Made by a program: the position numbers and the translations under genes
Notes under the pieces: model-generated
What the model was told of the DNA's origin: nothing
What the model saw: only the letters and a program-made list of their open reading frames with translations
Databases searched by the model: none
Source: an uncultured Lachnospiraceae bacterium
GTDB lineage: Bacteria; Bacillota; Clostridia; Lachnospirales; Lachnospiraceae
Length of the DNA stretch: 34,805 nt
Assembly (NCBI GenBank): GCA_910585205.1
Contig: CAJUCC010000048.1
Span: forward strand, 1-34,805
Direction: 5' to 3'
Part shown: piece after piece, positions 24,413 to 31,304 of the stretch
Numbering within the stretch: position 1 is the stretch's first letter
How the letters are laid out: every line of letters begins with the position of its first letter

Positions 24413-25975
24413 CTAATAATTATCGGGCAGATCGTTTTCCAGTAACAGATACTTATGTCCCTGTCCCTTTACCGCATAAGCATGTGCCATCGCTTCCTCC
24501 AGCTTATCGCACGCGACACACCGGTCTGCCGGAAATCCGCTGCTCACGGCCCCATCCCGAATCGGTTCCGTGTGCTTCTTTCCCACCAGAAAAATATAGT
24601 CACAGCAAGCCGCCGCATAGGTTCCGAATTTATAATTGTATTCCGCTTCCTTTTCTCCCAGTTCGACCATGCCGGGCGTAATGAGGATCCGTATTCCGTC
24701 AAACAGCGCCAGCGTTTCGACCGCCGCCTTGGAACCAACGGGATTGGAATTATAGGCGTCATCAATCACCGTGACAGCGCCGTGCTCACGAATCTCCATT
24801 CTGTGCGGAACGGGCTGAATCCTGCGGACGGGAACGCGCAGATCTTTCAGTGCAATGCCGAGCCTGTTCGCCACCGCAATTGCCCCGACAACATTGATTA
24901 CATTGTGCGCTCCGATCAGCTTCATCTGGAACTGCTGCGTTTCTCCATCGGGTGAAACGACGGTAAACGCCGTTCCCAACTGCGACACGGCAATGTCTTT
25001 CGCGCAATACCCGTCGCCTTCCCGCTCCGAATAATAAAATGTTTTGTGCGGATACGAGACGGCCTTTTCCTGAATATACGAATTGTCTCCGTTCAGGAAC
25101 AACATCCCGCCATCCGGCAGCGCATCGGCCAGTTCAAACTTGGTATTTTTGATATTTTCCATATTAAAAAACGTTTCCAGATGCTGCGGCCCGATCGAAG
25201 TAATCACACCATGACGGGGGTGGACAATATCGCAGATTTCTCTGATGTCCCCGACATGCCTTGCCCCCATCTCACATACAAAAACTTCATGCATCGGCCG
25301 CAGTGACTCCCGGATTGTCTTCACAACCCCCATCGGAGTATTATAACTTTCCGGCGTCACCAGCACATTATATTTTTCCTGCAATAATGTCTGTAAATAA
25401 AACTTTACACTCGTCTTTCCGTAACTGCCGGTGACACCGATAATCTGCAGTCCCGGAACGCCGGCCAGTTTCTTTTTTGCATCGTTGATATAAAATCGGC
25501 TGACACTGCTTTCAATCGGGCGGTTTATAATATTGGCAGCCAGATTCATCAAAAACTGGATTGACACGAGAAACAAAAAGAGCCCGGCCATACACCGGAT
25601 ACCGAGAAGCACGCCGCCCAATGCCAGTATCAGCGCCGTTGCGATCAGAATTGTCGCCAACATCCGCTTCACCCGCGCCGTATAGACCAGTTTTTTCTTT
25701 GTGTGCATCCGCTTTCTTGCCCGGTAGACAAGAATCATCAAAACCAGTGTGACAATAACCGCCGCATCGACAGCCATACAGGGCAAAATCATGCCGGCGG
25801 CTCCGAGCAGCATACCGAACGGCAACAGCCATTGCTGCCCGATATTTTTTTTCAGCCAATGCAAATGCTCTCCGTTTTTATATCCGTTGAGCTGAAACAT
25901 ATGCATATGATAACGCATTATCAGAAAAAATGCGGGAATCGCAAGCACGGCCACCGCTAATATCCTAATTTCCAT
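24413..25975 (-). CDS. MurF-like Mur ligase with N-terminal membrane domain
   Basis: Mur ligase-family protein of 520 aa. Residues 1-150 form about five membrane helices (4-20, 48-66, 68-84, 105-125, 128-148) instead of the UDP-MurNAc-binding domain of normal MurF. The rest is a MurF-like ATPase and C-terminal ligase domain: P-loop GVTGSYGKTS (180-189), VCEMGARHVGDI, the probable carbamylated Lys in NIKNTKFEL (about 279), GAHNVINVVGAIAVA, and IDDAYNSNPVGSKAAVETL, which is typical of MurF. It starts 3 nt after the hydrolase gene and precedes ddl, whose product D-Ala-D-Ala is the normal MurF substrate. Either it acts on a lipid-linked precursor at the membrane or on another acceptor; it is unlikely to be the standard MurF. 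Confidence 0.88.
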   Translation of the reverse strand: MEIRILAVAVLAIPAFFLIMRYHMHMFQLNGYKNGEHLHWLKKNIGQQWLLPFGMLLGAAGMILPCMAVDAAVIVTLVLMILVYRARKRMHTKKKLVYTARVKRMLATILIATALILALGGVLLGIRCMAGLFLFLVSIQFLMNLAANIINRPIESSVSRFYINDAKKKLAGVPGLQIIGVTGSYGKTSVKFYLQTLLQEKYNVLVTPESYNTPMGVVKTIRESLRPMHEVFVCEMGARHVGDIREICDIVHPRHGVITSIGPQHLETFFNMENIKNTKFELADALPDGGMLFLNGDNSYIQEKAVSYPHKTFYYSEREGDGYCAKDIAVSQLGTAFTVVSPDGETQQFQMKLIGAHNVINVVGAIAVANRLGIALKDLRVPVRRIQPVPHRMEIREHGAVTVIDDAYNSNPVGSKAAVETLALFDGIRILITPGMVELGEKEAEYNYKFGTYAAACCDYIFLVGKKHTEPIRDGAVSSGFPADRCVACDKLEEAMAHAYAVKGQGHKYLLLENDLPDNY

Positions 25976-25978
25976 CGT

Positions 25979-26752
25979 TTACTCCAATCTGAAATATGAT
26001 CGCATAATCCGTCTGAACGTAGCCGGTTGTTCCAGAAAAGAGAAGTGACCCGTTCCTTTCAGGACGGCCAGTCCGGCCCCCGGTATCTTCTCCTCCATAA
26101 TTCTGGCATCGCCGATCGGCGTCGCCGTATCCAGATCACCCCAGATTAACAGGGTATCCTGCTTTATCTTCGGCAGCAAATGGCTCAAATCCTCATTGAC
26201 AGCCATCACAAGACACTGACGCATAATCGGTGTGGCCTTGCGATAATCTTCGGATCCCTGCCGGTTTCTCCAGTCGTCAATCAGTTCCGGGAATAACGCG
26301 TATACGGCCTTTATATTCAAAACTTTCTTCAATATTTTATACCGCTTTTCTTTTGCCTTCTGCGAAAACGATTTGACCGGCAAAATCCCGGCGCTGTCAA
26401 TCAGCACAATATTGGTGATTGTAAACGGCAGCGATTCTCTGGACGCCAGTTTGATAATAACTCTGCCGCCGTATGAATGCCCGATTAGCGCCGCCTTCTC
26501 AATCCCCAAAGCCTTCATCAGTTCACAGAAAAAATCCGCATAGGCATCCACATTCCACGCTTCGCGCGGCTCATCGCTGTCTCCGAAACCCGGAAAATCA
26601 AACTGGACAAAGCGATATGCCTCGTTGATCGTATCCGCTACCGAGTCGTATACCGCCAGATTCGTTCCCCATCCCTGCAGCATAACAACGGTTTGCTCCC
26701 CGCTGCCTGTTATCTTATAACAGATATTATATCCATTTATTTCTATATTCAT
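25979..26752 (-). CDS. Alpha/beta-fold hydrolase
   Basis: Serine hydrolase of 257 aa without signal peptide. Seen: the oxyanion strand VVMLQGWGTN (22-31), FDFPGFGDSD, nucleophile elbow GHSYGG with Ser93, the acid in GDLDTATP (Asp208) and His236 in GTGHFSFLEQP: a complete catalytic triad. The cap region (about 125-185) is long and basic. The ATG at 26752 has no clear Shine-Dalgarno; a TTG 9 nt upstream is not better. TATAAT at 26798-26793 (minus) could be its -10. It leads the operon with the MurF-like ligase and ddl, so a role in processing a wall or lipid precursor is possible but unproven. Confidence 0.88.
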   Translation of the reverse strand: MNIEINGYNICYKITGSGEQTVVMLQGWGTNLAVYDSVADTINEAYRFVQFDFPGFGDSDEPREAWNVDAYADFFCELMKALGIEKAALIGHSYGGRVIIKLASRESLPFTITNIVLIDSAGILPVKSFSQKAKEKRYKILKKVLNIKAVYALFPELIDDWRNRQGSEDYRKATPIMRQCLVMAVNEDLSHLLPKIKQDTLLIWGDLDTATPIGDARIMEEKIPGAGLAVLKGTGHFSFLEQPATFRRIMRSYFRLE

Positions 26753-27022
26753 ATGATGCAAAAAGGAAGCACGCTTTCCTTATCCTCTCTTCATTATATA
26801 TGCCGGAGCAATAAAATTTTTCCATTTTTATATTATAAGCGGACTTCTCTATAATATCAATCCATAATCCCAAAGCTTTGCAAATTCCGCACTTTTCCAC
26901 AGGCGCAGCGCAGGATTTGCAAGAAAAACGGGTAATCTCCAGGGTTTTTCGTCTGTAACAGCTTTCCAAAGAAAAAGAACGGGCAAAAAGCAATCGCTTC
27001 CTGTCCGTCCTTATCATATATC
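26753..27022. other. Intergenic region between the ribosomal operon and the hydrolase operon
   Basis: 270 bp with no credible gene. It contains the 10-bp palindrome CAAAGCTTTG (26871-26880) and an imperfect inverted repeat GCAAAT (26880-26885) with ATTTGC (26915-26920), which may end rplQ transcription; no clear U-tract was seen. The left half is AT-rich and probably carries the hydrolase promoter. Confidence 0.4.
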
Positions 27023-27559
27023 TTATACCAGTTCCAAAACCACTTCCATAGCCGCATCACCTTTGCGGGGCCCGATCTTAATAATTCTCGTATAGCCGCC
27101 GTTACGGTTTACATACTTGGGCGCGATCTCGTCAAATAACTTTGCCGGCATATCAACTGCCTTTGTATTTCTCTTTCTTCCCGCACTTTTTGCAGGAACT
27201 TCGGTAATCGGATACAAAACCCGAAGCATCTGACGTCTTGCATGAAGTCTGCCCGGCAGATCTTTTTTGATCTCTTTCTGTACTTCATCGTAAAGTGTCA
27301 CTTTCTTGCCGTCTTTGACTTCTTTCACTCTCTTGCCGTCTTTGTCACGCTTCGGCACCTTTGCCGTCACCTTTACGGTTTCAAAGTTGTCTTTTTCCTT
27401 TACGGCAAGCGCAATCAGGCCTTCTGCAATCTTCTGCACTTCTTTTGCTTTCGCCTGTGTGGTGATAATTCTTCCATGGTATAAAAGATTCGTCACCTGA
27501 TTTCTGAGTAATGCTTTTCTCTGGGAAGAAGTTCTGCCCAGTTTTCTGTATTTTGCCAT
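27023..27559 (-). CDS. rplQ: 50S ribosomal protein L17, enlarged
   Basis: Large-subunit protein near the exit tunnel, 178 aa. Seen: MAKYRKLGRTSSQRKALLRNQVTNLLYHGRIITTQAKAKEVQKIAEGLI at the N-terminus and YVNRNGGYTRIIKIGPRKGDAAMEVVLELV at the end, both classic L17. Between them is a charged insert of about 50 residues (roughly 63-115, Lys/Asp/Val-rich) absent from the 120-130 aa proteins of most bacteria and, to my knowledge, common in Lachnospiraceae. GGAGG lies 8 nt before the ATG at 27559. Last gene of the alpha operon. Confidence 0.96.
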   Translation of the reverse strand: MAKYRKLGRTSSQRKALLRNQVTNLLYHGRIITTQAKAKEVQKIAEGLIALAVKEKDNFETVKVTAKVPKRDKDGKRVKEVKDGKKVTLYDEVQKEIKKDLPGRLHARRQMLRVLYPITEVPAKSAGRKRNTKAVDMPAKLFDEIAPKYVNRNGGYTRIIKIGPRKGDAAMEVVLELV

Positions 27560-27569
27560 TTTGTGATCC

Positions 27570-27669
27570 TCCATTCATGGGATACCCGGCCGCGCTCATC
27601 GGTCTTACCCGCCGGATAGTCAATCGTTCCATTCATGTGCCGCACCCGGTACACGCTCATCGGCCTTAC
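27570..27669 (-). repeat. Degenerate tandem duplication in the rplQ leader
   Basis: In minus orientation the gap between rpoA and rplQ holds two copies, about 58-61 bp apart, of a unit with GTAAGRCCGATGAGCG, then CCGGGT, then CATGAATGGA. The copy nearer rplQ continues into its GGAGG site; the other has GGAACG instead. CGATGAG occurs a third time at the very end of rpoA. Confidence 0.65.
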
Positions 27670-27692
27670 TGTCCGGGCAAATGACCGTTTGG

Positions 27693-28652
27693 TCACTCAT
27701 CGCTCGGATTCAACTGCAGTCCAAGCTCTTTTAACTTCGCAAGCACCTCTTCCAGCGATTTGCGTCCCAGATTACGGACTTTCATCATATCCTCGGAAGT
27801 TTTATTGGTCAATTCTTCAACCGTATTGATGCCCGCACGTTTTAAGCAGTTATAAGAACGAACCGACAATTCCAGTTCGTCTATGCTCATTTCCAACACT
27901 TTTTCCTTTTCATCATCTTCCTTTTCCACCATGATTTCCGCACTCCGTGCGTTCTCCGAAAGATCAATAAAAAGAACCAAGTGTTCACTCAATACTTTAG
28001 CAGCCAGGCTGACTGCCTCGTCAGGAGCTAATGTTCCATTTGTATAAACGTCTAATGTAAGCTTATCAAAGTCTGTAATTTGTCCAACTCGGGTATTTTC
28101 TACTGTAAGATTCACTCTTTCTACGGGTGTATAGATCGAATCTACTGCAATCACACCAATCGGCAGATCCTCGCTCTTATTCTTATCTGCGCTGACATAG
28201 CCTCTGCCCTTTGTAATGGTGAGTTCCATATTCAGTCTGCTGTCTTTTCCGCCGCTCAAAGTAGCGATGGGAAGATCAGGATTAAAAATCTCAATATCCT
28301 GATCCACCTGAATATCGGATGCCCTTACGACACCCTCGCCCTCAAACTCAATGTATGCCGTTTTGGGCTCATTGCCTGTGCTGTTATTTCGAATCGCAAG
28401 GCTCTTAATATTCATTATAATTTCAGTAACGTCTTCTTTTACAGACGGAATCGAACTGAACTCATGTAAAACACCGTCAATTTTCACCTGGCTTACTGCC
28501 GCACCCGGTAAGGAAGAGAGCATAATCCTTCTCAGAGAATTTCCTAATGTGATGCCATAACCTCTTTCCAAAGGCTCTACAACGAATTTTCCATACTTTC
28601 TGTCTTCTGAAATTTCTGCAACCTCAATGTTTGGTCTTTCAAAATCAAACAT
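27693..28652 (-). CDS. rpoA: DNA-directed RNA polymerase subunit alpha
   Basis: Assembly platform of RNA polymerase, 319 aa. Seen: the N-terminal dimerisation domain with FVVEPLERGYGITLGNSLRRIMLSSLPGAA (24-53) and the insert domain, a linker rich in Glu/Lys (about 233-245), and the C-terminal domain with IDELELSVRSYNCLKRAGINTVEELTNKTSEDMMKVRNLGRKSLEEV, which contacts UP elements and activators. The ATG has AGGAGG upstream. It sits between rpsD and rplQ as in nearly all bacteria. Confidence 0.98.
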   Translation of the reverse strand: MFDFERPNIEVAEISEDRKYGKFVVEPLERGYGITLGNSLRRIMLSSLPGAAVSQVKIDGVLHEFSSIPSVKEDVTEIIMNIKSLAIRNNSTGNEPKTAYIEFEGEGVVRASDIQVDQDIEIFNPDLPIATLSGGKDSRLNMELTITKGRGYVSADKNKSEDLPIGVIAVDSIYTPVERVNLTVENTRVGQITDFDKLTLDVYTNGTLAPDEAVSLAAKVLSEHLVLFIDLSENARSAEIMVEKEDDEKEKVLEMSIDELELSVRSYNCLKRAGINTVEELTNKTSEDMMKVRNLGRKSLEEVLAKLKELGLQLNPSDE

Positions 28653-28686
28653 GCAATACCCTCCTTACTATAAGCCGATACATTCA

Positions 28687-29280
28687 TTATTTGGAATACA
28701 ACTCGACGATAAGCATTTCATTTACCGGAACATCGATCATTTCCCTTGTGGGAAGCATCTTCACCGTTCCTTTTAATCCTTCCAAATCTGCATCCAGCCA
28801 TTCCGGAACCAGTCTGCCGCCGGTTACTTCCACAATGTCTTTGTACCGCTGCAGGCTTTTGGATTTCTCTCTGATTTCAATCACATCGCCCACACTGATG
28901 CTGTAAGAGGGGATATTTACTCTTTTTCCGTTTACCAGTACATGTTTATGGCCGACTACCTGTCTCGCCTCTCTGCGGGTTCTCGCAAAACCAAGACGGA
29001 AAATAACATTGTCCAGTCTTCTCTCCAGCGTAATCATCAGGTTTTCACCGGTCATGCCTTTTGCTTTGTCCGCTTTCTTATAGTAGTTACGGAAAGGCTT
29101 CTCCAGTACGCCATAAATAAATTTTGCTTTCTGCTTCTCACGAAGCTGAAGACCATACTCGCTGATCTTCTTACCTGCTCTTGCATTCGTCCTGTTTGAT
29201 TTCTTGTCATAACCAAGATATGCCGGTTCCAGCCCAAGCGCTCTGCACCTTTTTAATACGGGAACTCTGTTTACTGCCAT
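28687..29280 (-). CDS. rpsD: 30S ribosomal protein S4
   Basis: Primary 16S rRNA-binding assembly protein, 197 aa. Seen: RVPVLKRCRALGLEPAYLG, the S4 RNA-binding domain (LERRLDNVIFRLGFARTRREARQVVGHKHVLVNGKRVNIPSY, about 86-128) and the C-terminal MLPTREMIDVPVNEMLIVELYSK. Only one cysteine (C12) remains at the N-terminus, so it is the zinc-free form. It lies 34 nt upstream of rpoA in the alpha operon; in many bacteria S4 represses this operon, though no leader was identified here. Confidence 0.98.
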   Translation of the reverse strand: MAVNRVPVLKRCRALGLEPAYLGYDKKSNRTNARAGKKISEYGLQLREKQKAKFIYGVLEKPFRNYYKKADKAKGMTGENLMITLERRLDNVIFRLGFARTRREARQVVGHKHVLVNGKRVNIPSYSISVGDVIEIREKSKSLQRYKDIVEVTGGRLVPEWLDADLEGLKGTVKMLPTREMIDVPVNEMLIVELYSK

Positions 29281-29346
29281 TTTTTATTTCCTCCTGTTAT
29301 TGTTTACAGTACCAAATGTACCTTCCTCCAACTGCATGATCTTCCA

Positions 29347-29742
29347 TTATACTCTGCGGCGCTTCGGCGGACGACAGCCATTGTGCGGTACCGGCGTCAC
29401 ATCCTTGATACTCGTCACTTCCAGCCCGCATGCCTGCAGGGCACGAATTGCCGCTTCACGACCCGAACCGGGTCCTTTTACCATTACGTCTACCGTCTTC
29501 AATCCATGGATAAGAGCAGCCTTTGTCGCTGTCTCTGCCGCCATCTGTGCAGCATAAGGAGTAGATTTCTTTGAACCTCTAAAACCAAGACCACCGGCAC
29601 TTGCCCAGCTCAGGGCATTTCCCTCTGTGTCTGTCAATGTAACAATCGTATTGTTAAAAGAAGACTGGATATGTGCCTGTCCACGTTCAACGTTTTTCTT
29701 GACACGCTTTTTTGTTACTTTTTTTGCAACTTTTTTCGCCAT
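29347..29742 (-). CDS. rpsK: 30S ribosomal protein S11
   Basis: Small-subunit platform protein, 131 aa. Seen: a lysine-rich start (KKVAKKVTKKRVKKNVERGQAHIQSSFNNTIVTLTD), GNALSWASAGGLGFRGSKKSTPYAAQMAAE, the PGSGREAAIRALQ motif and the C-terminal DVTPVPHNGCRPPKRRRV. It lies between rpsM and rpsD. Unusually, 130 bp separate it from rpsM; that gap holds a hairpin and a repeat copy. Confidence 0.98.
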   Translation of the reverse strand: MAKKVAKKVTKKRVKKNVERGQAHIQSSFNNTIVTLTDTEGNALSWASAGGLGFRGSKKSTPYAAQMAAETATKAALIHGLKTVDVMVKGPGSGREAAIRALQACGLEVTSIKDVTPVPHNGCRPPKRRRV

Positions 29743-29792
29743 TTTAAACTAACCTACTTTCACCTTTCTACATTATCAGTTATCTGAGATTT

Positions 29793-29819
29793 GTTCTGCC
29801 CCGCTACGCGGCGCAGAAC
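29793..29819 (-). other. Hairpin between rpsM and rpsK
   Basis: GTTCTGC / GCAGAAC (7 bp) plus CCGC / GCGG (4 bp), with one internal mismatch and a 3-nt loop. No U-tract follows, so it may be a processing or stabilising element. It sits 3 bp from the 57-bp repeat copy at 29822. Confidence 0.5.
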
Positions 29820-29821
29820 AA

Positions 29822-29878
29822 AGTTCGCACTAAATTCAAACTGCGTGCTGCGCACTTGTTTTCATTAAGTGCTCACTT
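29822..29878 (-). repeat. 57-bp intergenic repeat, copy 1 (rpsM stop)
   Basis: 52 of 57 bases match copy 2 at 30752-30808. In minus orientation it begins with AAGTGAGCACTTAA, whose AAG-TGA is the last Lys codon and stop of rpsM. It contains a possible GCACTT / AAGTGC stem with 9-nt loop, a GTGC-GCA-GCAC hairpin and ends AGTGCGAACT. Confidence 0.9.
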
Positions 29879-30240
29879 TTTCTTATTCGCAACGGTTCTT
29901 CTGGGGCCTTTTCTTGTTCTTGCATTTGTTTTGGTCTTCTGACCACGAACAGGAAGCCCTTTTCTGTGACGGATTCCTCTGTAGCATCCGATTTCCTGTA
30001 ATCTCTTGATGTTGAGCGCAACTTCACGTCTGAGATCGCCTTCCACCATGTAGCTTGCCGCAACAACTTCGCTGATTCTCTTTACTTCGTCATCGGTTAA
30101 TTCTCTGACGCGAGTGTCAGGATTAACGTTTGCAGCAGCCAGGATTTTGTTTGAACTTACTCTGCCGATTCCATAAATATAGTCAAACCAATCTCAACAC
30201 GTTTGTCCCTCGGTAAATCAACACCTGCAATACGAGCCAT
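29873..30240 (-). CDS. rpsM: 30S ribosomal protein S13 with apparent 1-base deletion
   Basis: Small-subunit head protein that contacts P-site tRNA; about 122 aa if intact. The frame from ATG 30240 reads MARIAGVDLPRDKRVEIGLT and then runs to a premature stop. One added base restores the conserved YIYGIGR and continues in frame through VSSNKILAAANVNPDTRVRELTDDE, MVEGDLRREVALNIKRLQEIGCYRGIRHRKGLPVRGQKT and the tail RRTVANKKK, ending at TGA 29875-29873. The base is missing between 30182 and 30181, in the third position of the Thr codon of GLTY. GGAGG lies 9 nt before the ATG. S13 is normally kept, so a sequencing or assembly error is the likeliest cause. The stop codon belongs to the 57-bp repeat. 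Confidence 0.92.
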
Positions 30241-30484
30241 TCTTTGTTCCTCCATTTTCCTCATGCCGGTCGTCCCGACATTTTTGTAGTTACTGTTTGA
30301 TTGGGTACAAAAAGCGTACCACCAGACTTTTGCCCGGCCTCCGTCCGTTGTCAGGCAGACGGTATCAAATGTAATCTCCCGTAGGCTCATCTACGTTCAA
30401 TTATTTAAATCAGGATACTACTGCATATAATATGTACAGTAACAATCCTGCAGCCGCACATAAAAATGTGACAAGAAAATTGTA

Positions 30485-30598
30485 TTATCCCTGTCTCTGT
30501 TTGTGTTTCGGATTTTCACAGATTATTCTGATCGTTCCTTTTCTTTTAATTACTTTGCATTTTTCGCAAATAGGCTTTACTGATGATCTGACTTTCAC
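30485..30598 (-). CDS. rpmJ: 50S ribosomal protein L36
   Basis: Smallest large-subunit protein, 37 aa, zinc-binding form. Translation gives MKVRSSVKPICEKCKVIKRK then the segment ending ENPKHKQRQG, with ligands Cys11, Cys14, Cys27 and His32. The start is GTG at 30598, preceded by AAAGGAGGG about 7 nt upstream; no ATG is available. It lies between infA and rpsM as usual and has its own strong promoter at 30632-30660. The 244-bp gap to rpsM (30241-30484) has no gene; a short hairpin TGTCGG / CCGGCA lies near 30263-30279, just upstream of the rpsM ribosome binding site. Confidence 0.97.
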   Translation of the reverse strand: MKVRSSVKPICEKCKVIKRKGTIRIICENPKHKQRQG

Positions 30599-30631
30599 CT
30601 GAAACCCTCCTTTCAAAAAAGACCGTTTTAC

Positions 30632-30660
30632 ATTATAGCATGGTATATAGCAATTTGCAA
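30632..30660 (-). promoter_or_regulatory. Internal promoter ahead of rpmJ, with overlapping inverted repeat
   Basis: TTGCAA (30660-30655), 17-nt spacer, extended -10 TGC-TATAAT (30637-30632) on the minus strand, just before the rpmJ ribosome binding site. AATTTGCA (30652-30659) and TGCAAATT (30673-30680) make an 8-bp inverted repeat overlapping the -35 box. Confidence 0.68.
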
Positions 30661-30751
30661 GTGGGTTATGCCTGCAAATTCAGCACATATGGTATCAATG
30701 TGTTATAAATAAAACCGGAAACGTTCGCACTTTTGATCTGTCTCGTCTGCG

Positions 30752-30808
30752 AGTTCGCACTAAACGCAAACGGCGTGCTACGCACTTGTTTTCGTTAAGT
30801 GCTCACTT
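30752..30808 (-). repeat. 57-bp intergenic repeat, copy 2 (infA stop)
   Basis: Second copy, 930 bp from copy 1, with 5 substitutions and no gaps. It again starts with AAGTGAGCACTTAA, where AAG-TGA is the final Lys codon and stop of infA. A further GTTCGCACT lies nearby at 30723-30731. Confidence 0.9.
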
Positions 30809-31021
30809 ATCTCTCCAGATTATTCGGCCTTTGGTGAGGTCGTATGGAGACAGCTCCAACGTAACTTTATCGCCCGGCAGGATACGGATAAAATTCTGTC
30901 TGAGCTTACCGCTGATATGGGCAAGTACTTTGTGTCCGTTTTCCAGTTCCACCTGAAACATGGTGTTGGGTAATTTCTCTACTACTGTACCTTCGATTTC
31001 GATAACATCGGCTTTTGACAT
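30803..31021 (-). CDS. infA: Translation initiation factor IF-1
   Basis: OB-fold factor of 72 aa that binds the ribosomal A site during initiation. Seen: MSKADVIEIEGTVVEKLPNTMFQVELENGHKVLAHISGKLRQNFIRILPGDKVTLELSPYDLTKGRIIWRDK, a full-length IF-1. The ATG at 31021 has AGGAGGG 5-6 nt upstream. The stop codon lies within the 57-bp repeat. It is 10 nt downstream of the KOW gene and part of the secY-adk-map-infA string. Confidence 0.98.
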   Translation of the reverse strand: MSKADVIEIEGTVVEKLPNTMFQVELENGHKVLAHISGKLRQNFIRILPGDKVTLELSPYDLTKGRIIWRDK

Positions 31022-31031
31022 CTTTTCCCTC

Positions 31032-31292
31032 CTAAACCAACTTGCGCTCATATTCTGTCAGAGCACGCTTTACCTGTTCATTGCTGATCGGTTTATTTTC
31101 TTCTATCATGAATGCAATGGTTTCGTCTGTTTTCTTTATGATCTGAATATGCTTTTTCTTTTTCTTTTTCGGACTGTCCGTCGGCTTTAAGCGCCCGTCT
31201 GCCAAATATACATATTCTTCGTCTTCTTTTATTATGATATAAAGTTTTCCCTTATCGTGTCCGGCTTTGGATATAGCAAACATTCCTGTCAT
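31032..31292 (-). CDS. KOW-domain RNA-binding protein (L14e/L6e-like)
   Basis: Small basic protein of 86 aa, regularly found between map and infA in Clostridia. Seen: the KOW-like start FAISKAGHDKGKLYIIIKEDEEYVYLADGRLKPTDSPKKKKKKHIQIIKK, with an SH3-like strand pattern, a run of six lysines (42-47) and a helical C-terminus. It probably binds RNA, perhaps the ribosome; its function is not established. A GGGGC site lies 7 nt before the ATG, overlapping the map stop region. Confidence 0.88.
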   Translation of the reverse strand: MTGMFAISKAGHDKGKLYIIIKEDEEYVYLADGRLKPTDSPKKKKKKHIQIIKKTDETIAFMIEENKPISNEQVKRALTEYERKLV

Positions 31293-31304
31293 ATGAATCT
31301 GCCC

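Noticed and set aside
26727..27017. 96-codon minus-strand reading frame after rplQ
   Set aside because: It overlaps the hydrolase start, has a composition unlike a real protein and lacks a ribosome binding site; the region is better read as a terminator/promoter gap.
30157..30390. 77-codon frame running into the rpsM start
   Set aside because: It is only the broken 5' part of rpsM extended upstream through its ribosome binding site.
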